Assembly (NCBI GenBank): GCA_023415775.1
Contig: JAEZJM010000010.1
Span: 1-64,000, forward strand
DNA length: 64,000 bases
Direction of reading: 5' to 3'
Origin: Bacillota bacterium
GTDB lineage: Bacteria; Bacillota; Negativicutes; Sporomusales; UBA7701
Part shown: positions 1 to 9,355 of the stretch, in pieces
How the letters are laid out: every line of letters starts with the position of its first letter
How positions within the stretch are numbered: the stretch's first letter is position 1
Notes under the pieces: generated by a model
What the model was told of the DNA's origin: nothing
Seen by the model: only the letters and a program-made list of their open reading frames with translations
Databases searched by the model: none
Program-made: the position numbers and the translations under genes

Positions 1-1787
1 CGATGGGCGTGCTCTACAAGCAGTTCGCCATCACCGTCGCCGTGTCCATGGCTTTGTCGGCAACCGTGGCCCTGTCCCTCACCCCGGCGCTGTGCGCCCT
101 GCTGCTCGAGCCGTACAACCCCAACGCCCACGGCGGCAGGCTGGGGATGGTACTCGAGAAGTTCAACAACTGGTTCGACAACATGGTCGAGCGCTACGGC
201 GGAATCCTTACCAGGTTATTCCCGCGCGCCCGCCTCACCCTCGTGCTGCTCCTCGTCCTCCTCATTCTCACCGGCGCGCTCTTCATGAAACTGCCGTCCT
301 CCTTCGTCCCCGACGAGGACCAGGGCTTCTTCATCACCAGCGTCTCCCTGCCTGAGGCGGCCAACATGAACCGCACCCGCGAGGTCATCAACAAGGTCGC
401 CGCCAACGTCGCGAACCAGCCCGGCGTCGTCGACACGATGACCGTCACCGGCTTCGACCTGCTTAGCGGCGGCCGCAAGCCCAACGTCGGCGTCATCTTC
501 ACCAAGCTGGCGCAGTGGGAAGAGCGGACCGGGAAGGAGTTGTCGGTCGACAGCGAGATACAGAAGGCATTCATGAACAACGGCATGCCGGAAGCGACCG
601 TCCTCGCCTTCGCCCCGCCGCCGTTGCCCGGGATCGGCACGACCGGCGGCTTCACGCTGATGATCGAAGACCGCGCCGGCACGACGCTCGACGACATGGA
701 CCGGGTGTCGAAGGAATTCGTCGCCGCCGCCCGCAAGCGTCCCGAGATCGGCATGATCTACTCGTCGTTCAGCAGCAACACTCCCGGTTATGAGTTCGAG
801 GTTGACCGCGAGAAGGCGATCAAGCTGGGCGTGCCGGTCAGCGACGTGTTCAGCGCCCTGCAGGCCAACTTCGGCGGGCTGCAGGTCAACGACTTCAACC
901 GCTTCGGCCGTTCCTACAAGGTCATCATGCAGGCCGAGCCGCAGTTCCGCAGCGACGTCGACGCGACCCGCTTCTTCTACGTGCGCAGCAGCACCGGCAC
1001 GCTGGTGCCGCTCAACAACCTGCTGAAGCCCAAGCCGGTCAACGCCCCGTCGCTCATCAAGCGCTTCAACAGCTACCGCGCCATCCAGATCGGCGGCAAC
1101 CCCGCCCCCGGCTACAGCTCGGGACAGGCGCTCGTCGCCCTCGAGCAGGTCGCCAAGGAGACCCTGCCGACCGGGTTCGCGTTCGAATGGGCCGACCAGA
1201 GCCGCGAGGAGAAAATATCCGGCAGCAAGGCGCCGCTGATGTTCGCCCTATCCCTCCTGTTCGTCTTCCTCTGCCTGGCGGCGCTGTACGAAAGCTGGAC
1301 CGTGCCCTTCGCCGTCCTGCTGTGCGTGCCCACAGGAGTGTTCGGCGCCTTCTTCTTCCAGTACGGCCGGCACCTGTTCAACAACCAGATCAACAACAAC
1401 ATCTACATGCAGATTGCTCTGATCATGCTCATCGGCCTGGCGGCCAAGAACGCCATCCTGATCGTCGAGTTCGCCAAGGTCAGGGTCGACAAGGGGATGG
1501 CCTTCATCCCCGCGGCCATCGAGGCGGCTAAGATCAGGCTGCGGCCAATCGTCATGACCTCGCTCGCCTTCATCATCGGCTGCATCCCGCTGGCCATCGC
1601 CAGCGGCGCCGGCGCCGGCGCCCGCAACGCCATGGGCACCGCGGTCGTCGGCGGCATGTTTGCCGCCACCGCGTTCGGCATCTTCCTCATCCCGGTGCTG
1701 TTCGTCATTGTCGAGCGGGGAGCCCAGAAGCTCGCCGAATTCAAGCGCCGCCGGCGGGAAAGCAAAGCCGCGGCCAGAGACCTGTAA
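1..1787 (+). CDS. RND (HAE1/AcrB-like) efflux pump inner-membrane subunit, 5'-truncated by window edge
   Basis: About 594 C-terminal residues of a proton-driven RND exporter; the gene begins upstream of the window, because the first visible residues (GVLYKQFAITVAVSMALS) match the interior of AcrB-type proteins near the end of the first transmembrane block. The large second periplasmic loop follows (about residues 95-400), then a C-terminal bundle of membrane helices. GLAAKNAILIVEFAK carries the lysine of the proton relay (AcrB Lys940 position). The reading frame ends in a basic tail and TAA, followed at once by a terminator. Such pumps need a periplasmic adaptor and a TolC-type channel; those of this pump are presumably upstream or shared with the next operon. 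Substrate cannot be told. Confidence 0.93.
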   Translation, partial: MGVLYKQFAITVAVSMALSATVALSLTPALCALLLEPYNPNAHGGRLGMVLEKFNNWFDNMVERYGGILTRLFPRARLTLVLLLVLLILTGALFMKLPSSFVPDEDQGFFITSVSLPEAANMNRTREVINKVAANVANQPGVVDTMTVTGFDLLSGGRKPNVGVIFTKLAQWEERTGKELSVDSEIQKAFMNNGMPEATVLAFAPPPLPGIGTTGGFTLMIEDRAGTTLDDMDRVSKEFVAAARKRPEIGMIYSSFSSNTPGYEFEVDREKAIKLGVPVSDVFSALQANFGGLQVNDFNRFGRSYKVIMQAEPQFRSDVDATRFFYVRSSTGTLVPLNNLLKPKPVNAPSLIKRFNSYRAIQIGGNPAPGYSSGQALVALEQVAKETLPTGFAFEWADQSREEKISGSKAPLMFALSLLFVFLCLAALYESWTVPFAVLLCVPTGVFGAFFFQYGRHLFNNQINNNIYMQIALIMLIGLAAKNAILIVEFAKVRVDKGMAFIPAAIEAAKIRLRPIVMTSLAFIIGCIPLAIASGAGAGARNAMGTAVVGGMFAATAFGIFLIPVLFVIVERGAQKLAEFKRRRRESKAAARDL

Positions 1788-1801
1788 AGCATATAAACGC
1801 C

Positions 1802-1835
1802 AAAGGCGCCAGCCCGATTCGGGCTGGCGCCTTTT
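1802..1835. terminator. bidirectional intrinsic terminator
   Basis: Perfect 14-bp stem (AAAGGCGCCAGCCC, 5-base loop, complementary arm) with A-run on the left and T-run on the right, between the convergent RND and ABC-permease genes; it can serve both strands. Confidence 0.9.
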
Positions 1836-1846
1836 CATTATAATAT

Positions 1847-3061
1847 CTATTCGTATCTCAGCGCCTGGATGGGGTCGAGGAGGGCGGCCTTGCGGGCCGG
1901 ATAGAGGCCGAAGAACAGGCCTATCAGCACCGAAAAACCGAACGACACGATAATCGCCGCCGTGGAGATTACCGGCTTCCAGCCGGCGACGGCCGAGATG
2001 CCGAACGACGCGCCGACGCCGAGGATAATGCCGGCAATGCCGCCGACCACGCCGATACTTACCGCCTCCACCAGGAACTGGAGGAGGATGTTGCGGTACC
2101 TGGCCCCTAAAGCCTTGCGAATACCGATTTCACGCGTCCGCTCCGTCACCGACACCAGCATGATGTTCATGATGCCGATGCCGCCGACCAGCAGCGAGAT
2201 GGCGGCGATGTTGCCGAGAAGCAGGGTTATGGTGCCGGTCGTTTCGCTGGCCGTCTCCATGACGCTCACCAGGTTGCGGACAGTGAAGTCGTCGTTCTCG
2301 TCCGGCTGCAGCCCGTGGCGGGTCCTCAGCAGCGCGGCTATGTCGGCCTGCACCTGGTCGATGACCTCGGGGCTGGCGGCCTGAATACTGACCGCCTGGA
2401 TGTAGGTCACGCCCAGCAGCCGCTCCTGGGCGGTCGTCAGTGGGACGAGGACGGTGTCGTCCTGGTCGCCTCCCCCCATCGACTGTCCCTTGCTGGCCAG
2501 CACGCCGATGACGGTGAACGGCGACTTATTGATCCTGATAGTCTGGCCGACCGGGTTGGCATCGCCGAAGAGGTTGGTAGCCACCGTCTGGCCGATGACC
2601 GCCACCCGGCTCCTGGTGTCGAGGTCGCGGCTGGTGAAGAACGCGCCGCTCGCCACCTCCTGGTTGCGGACAGGCAAGTATTCCGGAGTCGTGCCCGTCA
2701 CCGACGTCGTCCAGTTCTGGTTGCCCGCGACCAGTTGGTAGCCCCGGCTGACGCTGGGGGCGACGTAGTTGACGCCGCCGACGTTACGGGCTAGGGCCTG
2801 GGCATCCTTGTAGGTGAGGGTGATGCCTGAGCCGGCCGCCTGCCGCGAGCCGCCGGCCGATGAGGCGCCGGGGGTGACGATGATCAGGTTGCTGCCCAGG
2901 CTGGCGATTGAGTCCTGCACCTTGTCGCGCACGCCGAGGCCGATCGAGATCATGGCGATAACGGCGCCGACACCGATGATGATGCCGAGCATGGTGAGGA
3001 TGGAGCGCAGCTTGTTGGACACCAGTGCGCTCCAGGCGATGGCGACGCTTTCTCTCAACAT
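1847..3061 (-). CDS. MacB-like ABC transporter permease (FtsX family)
   Basis: 404 residues. N-terminal transmembrane helix followed by a MacB_PCD-type periplasmic core (about residues 45-270), and three C-terminal helices of the FtsX domain (about 275-400; GNIAAISLLVGGIGIMNIML and SVTERTREIGIRKALGA are the family signatures). Unlike E. coli MacB the ATPase is a separate gene, 5 bases upstream. With the ATPase, adaptor and TolC-like genes it forms a tripartite mechanotransmission exporter for small molecules or peptides across both membranes. Last gene of the operon, ending before the bidirectional terminator. Confidence 0.93.
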   Translation of the reverse strand: MLRESVAIAWSALVSNKLRSILTMLGIIIGVGAVIAMISIGLGVRDKVQDSIASLGSNLIIVTPGASSAGGSRQAAGSGITLTYKDAQALARNVGGVNYVAPSVSRGYQLVAGNQNWTTSVTGTTPEYLPVRNQEVASGAFFTSRDLDTRSRVAVIGQTVATNLFGDANPVGQTIRINKSPFTVIGVLASKGQSMGGGDQDDTVLVPLTTAQERLLGVTYIQAVSIQAASPEVIDQVQADIAALLRTRHGLQPDENDDFTVRNLVSVMETASETTGTITLLLGNIAAISLLVGGIGIMNIMLVSVTERTREIGIRKALGARYRNILLQFLVEAVSIGVVGGIAGIILGVGASFGISAVAGWKPVISTAAIIVSFGFSVLIGLFFGLYPARKAALLDPIQALRYE

Positions 3062-3066
3062 GGCGC

Positions 3067-3747
3067 TTACTCCTTCCGCTCGTCGCGGACGATCAGGCCG
3101 TCGCGGACGTGCACAACGCGGCGCGCATTCTCGGCGATGTCCGGTTCGTGGGTTACGAGGATAACGGTGCGGCCGAGGCTGTTGAGGCTGCGGAAAATCT
3201 CCATGACCTCGTTGCCCGACTTGGTGTCGAGGTTGCCGGTCGGCTCGTCGGCCATGATGATCGTCGGGTCGTTCACCAGGGCGCGGGCGATAGCCACTCG
3301 CTGGCGTTGGCCGCCCGAAAGCTCATTGGGCAAATGGTGCATGCGCTCCTCCAGCCCGACCATCGCGAGCGCCTTGGCGGCCCGCTCGTTCCGCTCCGCC
3401 TTGGCCACCCCGGCATAGACGAGCGGCAGGGCGACATTCTGGTGGGCGTCCATGCGGGGCAGCAGGTTGAAACTCTGAAATACGAAGCCGATCTTCTTGT
3501 TGCGGGTGACGGCCAGATCGTCGTCGCCGAGGGTGGCGACCTCCTGGCCGTCGAGCATATACGAGCCGTGGGTCGGCCGATCGAGACAGCCGAGGATGTT
3601 CATCATCGTCGACTTGCCCGAGCCGGACGGGCCCATGATGGCAGTGAATTCACCCGTCCCGATGACGAGGTCGACGCCGGCGAGGGCGTTCACTATCGTA
3701 TCGCCCATCTGATAGGTTTTTCTCACATCCGACAATGCTATCGTCAA
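3067..3747 (-). CDS. ABC transporter ATP-binding protein of the MacB/LolD class
   Basis: 226 residues, a complete nucleotide-binding subunit. Walker A GPSGSGKST (about residue 40), signature LSGGQRQRVAIARAL (about 143), Walker B IIMADEPTGNLD (about 165) and H-loop histidine (LVTHEPD). The family powers FtsX-type permeases; here the permease is the next gene (5-bp gap) and the membrane-fusion adaptor the preceding one (17-bp gap), so all are probably one transcript. Confidence 0.95.
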   Translation of the reverse strand: MTIALSDVRKTYQMGDTIVNALAGVDLVIGTGEFTAIMGPSGSGKSTMMNILGCLDRPTHGSYMLDGQEVATLGDDDLAVTRNKKIGFVFQSFNLLPRMDAHQNVALPLVYAGVAKAERNERAAKALAMVGLEERMHHLPNELSGGQRQRVAIARALVNDPTIIMADEPTGNLDTKSGNEVMEIFRSLNSLGRTVILVTHEPDIAENARRVVHVRDGLIVRDERKE

Positions 3748-3764
3748 AGCTATTACCTCCTCGG

Positions 3765-4838
3765 TCAGCGGACCATCATGCCGCCCCGCTGCTGTTGCTG
3801 CTGGGGCTTGGGCTGGGAGACGACGATCTGGTCGCCGTCAGTCAGACCGCCGGTTATCTCCACCCGTTCTTCGCTGGTAAGGCCGGTGGTCACGTTGACG
3901 TTCGTCGCCTGGCCGTTCTTCATGACGACCACGTACTGCTGGTTTTTGTTGGTCTTGATGGCCGACAGGGGCACGGTGAGGGCGTTCTTGCTCTCGCCGA
4001 CGCCGACCGACACCCTGGCGGTCATGGTGGGCTTGAGCTCCCGGTCGCCGGCGTCGACGTCGATAATCACTCCGTAATACACGACATTCTGCTGCACTGT
4101 CGCTTTCTGGGAAACGCTCGAAACCATGCCGGTGAACACCTTGCCCGGGTAAGCGTCGACCGTGAAGGTCGCCTTCTGGCCGACGGCCACCTTGCCGATG
4201 TCGCTCTCGTCCACCTGGGTCTCGATCTGCATCTTCGACAGGTCGGCCACCGTCAGGATAACCATCGGGTTGGATAGACCCTGGGCAACCGTCTGGCCGG
4301 CGGGGATGGGCTTGCCGATAACCACCCCGTCGATCGGGGCGCGGATAACGGTGTCGTCGAGTTGGGACGAAGCTTCGTCATAGGTGGCCTGAGCCACCTT
4401 GTACTCCATTCGGGAAGCGTCGAGCTGCTGGTCGGACACGGCGCCGATCCTGTTGAGGCGGCTATTGCGTTCAAAGTTGGCCTGGGCATTGGCCAGGCGT
4501 TCGCGGGTCTGGGTTACCTGGGCCTGCAGACGGCTGCTGTCGAGGACGACCAGTACCTGGCCGGCCTTGACGACATCATTTTCCTGCACCTTGGTTTCCT
4601 TGATCAGGCCGGTGATCTTCGAGCTTACGTCGACCATGTTAACCGGCTTGATGGTGCCGGTGGCCGACACCACCGAGGTCACGTCACCCCTGATTACCGC
4701 CGCCGTCTGGACGTTGGGGGCGGCCTTGGCCTTGCTGCTGGCCTGCCAGGCCAGTCCGCCCTTGACGGCGACCGCCAGAACGATGGCGAGGAGAATCCAT
4801 TTATTATGTTTGACGATTCTTTGCCAAATTGCCTTCAT
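3765..4838 (-). CDS. MacA/HlyD-like periplasmic adaptor (membrane fusion protein)
   Basis: 357 residues. N-terminal uncleaved anchor helix (about 11-31, WILLAIVLAVAVKGGLAW), lipoyl/barrel-sandwich half motifs around 50-85 and 165-200, a coiled-coil hairpin (about 95-165) that would contact the TolC channel, and beta-barrel and membrane-proximal domains to about 340. The C-terminus is Gln-rich. It bridges the inner-membrane ABC transporter encoded downstream and the outer-membrane channel encoded upstream. This is direct sequence support for an outer membrane in the host. Confidence 0.92.
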   Translation of the reverse strand: MKAIWQRIVKHNKWILLAIVLAVAVKGGLAWQASSKAKAAPNVQTAAVIRGDVTSVVSATGTIKPVNMVDVSSKITGLIKETKVQENDVVKAGQVLVVLDSSRLQAQVTQTRERLANAQANFERNSRLNRIGAVSDQQLDASRMEYKVAQATYDEASSQLDDTVIRAPIDGVVIGKPIPAGQTVAQGLSNPMVILTVADLSKMQIETQVDESDIGKVAVGQKATFTVDAYPGKVFTGMVSSVSQKATVQQNVVYYGVIIDVDAGDRELKPTMTARVSVGVGESKNALTVPLSAIKTNKNQQYVVVMKNGQATNVNVTTGLTSEERVEITGGLTDGDQIVVSQPKPQQQQQRGGMMVR

Positions 4839-4863
4839 TCCGGCACCTCCGCTATATTGTGCG

Positions 4864-6147
4864 CTACTCGACCGGCAAGCCGATGGCCTTGGTCAGTTTC
4901 GCCTTGCTGACGTTAAAGTCGTACAGCGCCTGGTAGTAGTTCGTCCGGGCCTGCGCCAGGGCCAACTGGGCGTCGATGACATCAATGTTGGTGCCTACGC
5001 CGGCGTCGTACTTCTCGCGGGCGATGCCGAGATCTTCTTCCGCCTTGGCGATAGCCACCTCGGTCGTGTCGAGGCGCTTCTCGGCCTCCTGCATCGACAG
5101 GTACTGCTGGCGGACTTCAAGCTCGACGGCGTCGGCCGTCTGGCGGGCCTGCTCTTTAGCCTTGCTCAGGCCGGCGTCGGCCTGGCGGACCTTGGCCTTC
5201 GTCACCCCGGCGTCGAACACGTTCCAGTTGGCTGCCAGGCTGACCGTCCAATCGCCGCCGCTTTCCGGCAGGGCGGAATCGCTCCAGCCTTTGGACGCGC
5301 CGAAGGTCACGGACGGAATGTTGCCGCTCTCGGCCACCTTCACGCCGCTCGCCGCCATATTGACGCCTGCTTCGGCCTGGGCAATCTCCGGTCGCTTCGC
5401 GCGCGCCATGGCGATGCTGTCTTCAAGCGATTTGTCGTACTTCTCGTACTTCAGCGCGTCGGCGAGGACGATCTCGCTGGCCGGGTCGACGCTCATCACG
5501 TTCTTCAGGCTGGCCAGGGCAAGCTCGTAGCTGTTTTTGCTCTTAATGAGGTTTTGCTCGGCGTTGGCCAGCTCGACCTCCGAGCGGAGAATGTCGGCCT
5601 TGGCCACCAGTCCGACACTGAATTTCGCCTGAGCGGTTTTCAGGTGCTGCTGCAGGTTCTTGACCGATTCTTCGTTGACGGTCACGAGGTTGCCGTTCTG
5701 CAGCACGGCGAAGTACGCGGCCGCCGCGTCGAGTCGCACCTGCTGCTCGGCCTTGGTCACTCCGAGGGAGGCGCTTTTCAGCCCTTCCTCCGCCTGATCG
5801 ACGAGCCCTTCAGTGCGGCCGCCATTGTAAAGCTGCCAGTTGAGCCGCAGGCTGTTGTTCACCCCGTCGCTGGCCGGGGCGATGCTGGTGCCCGGCTGGC
5901 GGCTGTAAGTGCTGCCCAGCGACAGCGTCGGCCAGCGGCCGGCCGCGGCCTCGTCCACGCCCCAGGCGGCCCGGTCCTTGTCGGCGCCCGCAATCTTGAG
6001 GGCGGGATTATTGCTTACGGCGGCGGCAATGCTGTCCTTCATGGTCAGCTCCTGGGGCGCCGCCAGCGCCACCGGCGCGTTCAGCAGCAGAACGGCGGCG
6101 AGCAGGGCAACGGCGGATCGGTTCGTGTGTCGGGACGGCATATCCAT
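4864..6147 (-). CDS. TolC family outer-membrane channel
   Basis: 427 residues with a signal peptide (about 1-30, hydrophobic core ending ALAAPQ) and two OEP repeats rich in long amphipathic helices, as in TolC/OprM. First gene of the pump operon; the adaptor begins 25 bp downstream. The 131-bp gap above it contains the terminator of the sensor-kinase gene, so it likely has its own promoter or is reached by read-through. Being the only TolC-like gene in view it could serve both the ABC and the RND pump. Presence implies a diderm cell. Confidence 0.92.
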   Translation of the reverse strand: MDMPSRHTNRSAVALLAAVLLLNAPVALAAPQELTMKDSIAAAVSNNPALKIAGADKDRAAWGVDEAAAGRWPTLSLGSTYSRQPGTSIAPASDGVNNSLRLNWQLYNGGRTEGLVDQAEEGLKSASLGVTKAEQQVRLDAAAAYFAVLQNGNLVTVNEESVKNLQQHLKTAQAKFSVGLVAKADILRSEVELANAEQNLIKSKNSYELALASLKNVMSVDPASEIVLADALKYEKYDKSLEDSIAMARAKRPEIAQAEAGVNMAASGVKVAESGNIPSVTFGASKGWSDSALPESGGDWTVSLAANWNVFDAGVTKAKVRQADAGLSKAKEQARQTADAVELEVRQQYLSMQEAEKRLDTTEVAIAKAEEDLGIAREKYDAGVGTNIDVIDAQLALAQARTNYYQALYDFNVSKAKLTKAIGLPVE

Positions 6148-6250
6148 TCCCCCCTGTTTTTAGCTGATGTAAATGGCGCGAAACGATACAGGGCAATTCT
6201 AACCGACCAGTTTTAGTTTTTCTTTAGATGGGGGGTGGAAAATATAGAAA

Positions 6251-6272
6251 GAGGCACCCTCGCGGGCGCCTC
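6251..6272 (-). terminator. intrinsic terminator after the sensor kinase gene
   Basis: GC-rich 9-bp stem with one mismatch, 4-base loop, and a T-rich tail when read on the minus strand, 7 bp past the kinase stop codon. Confidence 0.65.
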
Positions 6273-6278
6273 TATCCC

Positions 6279-7535
6279 TCACTTCACCGGCAGCGTCACG
6301 TTAATCTTCGTTCCCGCGCCTACCGTGCTCTCGGCTTTTATCTTGCCGCCGTGGCTTTCGACGATCCAGCGGGCGATCGCCAGGCCCAGCCCGGCGCCGC
6401 CATCGCCGCGCGAACGGGCCCGGTCGCCGCGGAAAAAGCGGTCGAAGATTTGCGGCACATCCCCGGGAGCTATCCCGACGCCGGTATCGGCGACCGTCAG
6501 GACGGCCTGCCCCGCCTGGCGGCGGCAGGTCACCGACACGCTGCCGCCCGCGGGGGTGTACTTCACGGCATTGTCGAGCAGAATGACTAACAGCTGCTGG
6601 ATACGCTCCCGGTCGGCGCGCAGCGGCACGCCGTCTTCGACCGCCACCCCAAGCGCCACCCCCTTCTGCTCGGCCAGCGGCCGGAACTGCTCGGCCGCGA
6701 TGGTCACAAGGTCGCCGAGCCGCACCTGCTCGGCCACAAGCTCCGGCTGGCCAGCGTCGGCCCTGGCGAGCGTCAGCAGCGCGGCTACCAGCCTGCTCAT
6801 GCGGCCAGCCTCGCGGACGACGTTGGTGATGCGGGCGCTCTCCTCCCGGACGGTGCGATCCGGGTAGCGGAGCAGCAGCTCGGCATTGGTTTTGATAACC
6901 GTCAGCGGCGTCCGTAGCTCATGGGAGGCATCGGCCACAAACTGCTGCTGTTTTTCCCACGCCGACCTCACCGGCACCAGGGCCCGCCCAGCCAGGAAAT
7001 AGCCGGCCACCACCGCCGCGAGCATCCCGGCAGCCGTAGCGGTGAGAATGATCGCCAGCAGCCGCCGCAGCATCGCCGTCTCCGTGTCGACGATCGCCAC
7101 GGTCACAACGTCCGTCACGGCGAACGCCCCCTCCGGCCGTGCGAGCAGCTCCCCGCCGCCCTGGTAGGGTACGGAACGGGAGCGGTAGATATGGTCGCCG
7201 GCCCGCTGCATCTGCGGTTTGCCCGGCTTCGCCCCCGCCGCCACCCCCTTTACGGCCTCGATGTTATCCACCGGATAGAAATTAACGACCCGGCCGTCGG
7301 CGTCGCGGACAAACAGAAAAATCCGCGGGTCGAAGGCGACCGGGCGGCTGAAGACCATGCTCGGCCGCCCGCCGGCGACGCGGAAGGCTTCAAGCCTGTT
7401 GCGCATCGCGTCGTCCACCTCGTCGAAGAGCTGGTAGGCCACGAACCCGTACAGCGAGCCGCCGAACCACGCCAGGACGAGGAAAAACACGAGCGAATTT
7501 AGGATGGTCAGCTTGCGGAGTGTTTTTTGGAACAT
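6279..7535 (-). CDS. two-component sensor histidine kinase (EnvZ/BaeS type)
   Basis: 418 residues. Transmembrane helix at about 13-35, extracytoplasmic sensor region about 36-155, second helix about 160-182, short linker, then HisKA with H-box ASHELRTPL (phosphorylated His near 207) and HATPase_c with N-box LDNAVKYTP, G1 DTGVGIA and G2 GAGLGLAI. Begins 1 base after the response-regulator stop, so the two are translationally linked. Lying directly upstream of the TolC-MacAB operon it probably senses an envelope or drug stress that the pump relieves. The signal is unknown. Confidence 0.95.
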   Translation of the reverse strand: MFQKTLRKLTILNSLVFFLVLAWFGGSLYGFVAYQLFDEVDDAMRNRLEAFRVAGGRPSMVFSRPVAFDPRIFLFVRDADGRVVNFYPVDNIEAVKGVAAGAKPGKPQMQRAGDHIYRSRSVPYQGGGELLARPEGAFAVTDVVTVAIVDTETAMLRRLLAIILTATAAGMLAAVVAGYFLAGRALVPVRSAWEKQQQFVADASHELRTPLTVIKTNAELLLRYPDRTVREESARITNVVREAGRMSRLVAALLTLARADAGQPELVAEQVRLGDLVTIAAEQFRPLAEQKGVALGVAVEDGVPLRADRERIQQLLVILLDNAVKYTPAGGSVSVTCRRQAGQAVLTVADTGVGIAPGDVPQIFDRFFRGDRARSRGDGGAGLGLAIARWIVESHGGKIKAESTVGAGTKINVTLPVK

Positions 7536-7536
7536 A

Positions 7537-8211
7537 CTACTTGTCCTTCAGCATGAAACCCGCCCCGCGGATTGTCTGGATGACCGCGTCGCGGCCGAAG
7601 GGGGCGAGCTTTTTGCGCAGATAATGGATATAGAGATCGATGATGCCATGGGTAGTGTCCGACTCGAAGCCCCACACGCGGTCGAAAATCTGCTCGCGGG
7701 TAAGAATCTGTTCGCGGTTGAGGAGCAAGAACTCCAATAGCTCATACTCCTTGACGGTGAGGTGGAGGGGGGTGCCGGCCACGAAAGCGTCCTTCACCTT
7801 CGGGTTGGCGGCGATGCCGCCGTAACGGAGCTCCCCGTCTGCGCCCACCGGCCCGCCGCGGCGCAGCAGAGCCTTGACCCTGGCGAGCAATTCGGGGACG
7901 GCGAACGGTTTCACCAGATAATCGTCGGCGCCCGAATCGAGCCCCGCCACCTTGTCGGCCACGCTGTCCCTGGCGGTCAGCAGCATAATCGGCGTCCGGC
8001 TGCCGCCGGCTCTCAGCAGCCGCACGATATCCAGGCCGCCCATCCCCGGCAGCATCATGTCGAGAATGAGCAGGTCGTACACCCCCTGCCGGGCGTTATA
8101 GAGGCCCTCGTCGCCGCTGCCCGCCTCGTCGACCGCGTAATCGTCCTCCTTCAGCACCGCCACGATAGCCTCACGCAGGGGGGCGTCGTCTTCCACCACC
8201 AGGATTCTCAT
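7537..8211 (-). CDS. OmpR/PhoB family response regulator
   Basis: 224 residues. Receiver domain with acidic pair near residues 8-9 (VVEDD), phospho-acceptor Asp in LLILDMMLPG (about 52) and Lys in LVKPF (about 103); C-terminal winged helix (about 125-222). The start was set at the ATG giving MRILVVEDD, preceded by GGAGGTG; an upstream in-frame ATG adds 28 residues with no ribosome site. Partner of the kinase 1 base downstream; likely activator of the efflux operon. Confidence 0.96.
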   Translation of the reverse strand: MRILVVEDDAPLREAIVAVLKEDDYAVDEAGSGDEGLYNARQGVYDLLILDMMLPGMGGLDIVRLLRAGGSRTPIMLLTARDSVADKVAGLDSGADDYLVKPFAVPELLARVKALLRRGGPVGADGELRYGGIAANPKVKDAFVAGTPLHLTVKEYELLEFLLLNREQILTREQIFDRVWGFESDTTHGIIDLYIHYLRKKLAPFGRDAVIQTIRGAGFMLKDK

Positions 8212-8298
8212 CGGCACACCTCCGCCGTTTCTAACCTTAAGGTGGCACCCCGCGCCTGCTCTTATACCCTCCGCGGCCAGACGATGCGGGGACAAACG

Positions 8299-8328
8299 AA
8301 AAAAGAGTATCTCGCGATACCCTCTCGG
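8299..8328 (-). terminator. intrinsic terminator of the phosphate transporter operon
   Basis: Read on the minus strand: GAGGGTATC, GCGA loop, GATACTC and a T6 run, about 32 bp past the transporter stop codon. Confidence 0.8.
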
Positions 8329-8359
8329 TGGCGTAATATGCGGCTAGCCGCGTGCGCGG

Positions 8360-9355
8360 CTACAGGAAGAGGACTTTGTAAAGGTAGTAGGTCAGGGCGC
8401 TGGTCGCGCCGCTGGCCGGGATGGTGAGCAGCCACGCGAAGAGCATTTGACGGGCTGTCGTCCAGCGCACCGCCGTTACCCGTTTGGCTGAGCCCACGCC
8501 CATTATCGAGCCGGAAACGACGTGGGTCGTGCTGACCGGGAGGTGGAGGAAGGTGGCGCCGAAGATGACGAGGGCCGAGTTGAGGTCGGCGGCAAAGCCG
8601 TTGATCGGCTCCATGCGGAAGATGCGCGTGCCCATGGTTTTGATGATCTTCCAGCCGCCGGCGGCCGTACCGAGGCCCATGGATATCGCGCAGGCCAGTT
8701 TGACCCAGGTGGGCACCTCCAGAGAGGGGATCTGGCCGGCGGACAGCAGGGCAAGGGTGATGATGCCCATCGCCTTCTGGGCGTCGTTGGAGCCGTGCGA
8801 AAATGACATCAGACTCGCCGACACGAATTGCATCCGCTTGAAGCCGGTATTGAGGACGCCGGGGCCCAGGCGTCCGAAAATCCACAGCATGAGGATCATC
8901 ACGAAATAACCGGTGATAAGGGCGATAACGGGCGACAGGACGAGGGAGAGGACGATCTTTTGGATGCCGGCCAGCTTCAGGACCTCGAAACCGCGGCCGG
9001 CGATGACCGCGCCCATCACGCCGCCGATCAGCGCGTGGGACGAGCTCGACGGTATGCCCAGCCACCAGGTGAGGATATTCCAGAAAATCGCCCCGACGAG
9101 CGCGGCGATGATCACCGGCTGGTCTATCATTTGCGCCGATTTGACGATGTCGCCGCCGATCGTTTTGGCGACCCCGGTGCTGAATAAGGCGCCGAGGAAG
9201 TTGAGGGAGGCGGCCAGCCAAACTGCGTGCTGCGGAGCGAGCGCCCGCGTCGATACCGATGTGGCGATGGCGTTGGCGGTGTCGTGGAAGCCGTTGATGT
9301 AATCGAAGGCCAGTGCGAAAATAACTACGGCGTACAGCAGCCACAAATCAGGCAT
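8360..9355 (-). CDS. PiT family low-affinity inorganic phosphate transporter
   Basis: 331 residues of almost continuous membrane helices with the duplicated PiT signature: GFHDTANAIATSVSTRAL near residue 22 and SHGSNDAQKAMG near 180. The family moves phosphate (as metal-phosphate) in symport with H+ or Na+. Its ATG lies inside the end of the upstream DUF47 gene (8-bp overlap), so the two are translationally coupled, a common Firmicute/archaeal arrangement. Confidence 0.95.
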   Translation of the reverse strand: MPDLWLLYAVVIFALAFDYINGFHDTANAIATSVSTRALAPQHAVWLAASLNFLGALFSTGVAKTIGGDIVKSAQMIDQPVIIAALVGAIFWNILTWWLGIPSSSSHALIGGVMGAVIAGRGFEVLKLAGIQKIVLSLVLSPVIALITGYFVMILMLWIFGRLGPGVLNTGFKRMQFVSASLMSFSHGSNDAQKAMGIITLALLSAGQIPSLEVPTWVKLACAISMGLGTAAGGWKIIKTMGTRIFRMEPINGFAADLNSALVIFGATFLHLPVSTTHVVSGSIMGVGSAKRVTAVRWTTARQMLFAWLLTIPASGATSALTYYLYKVLFL

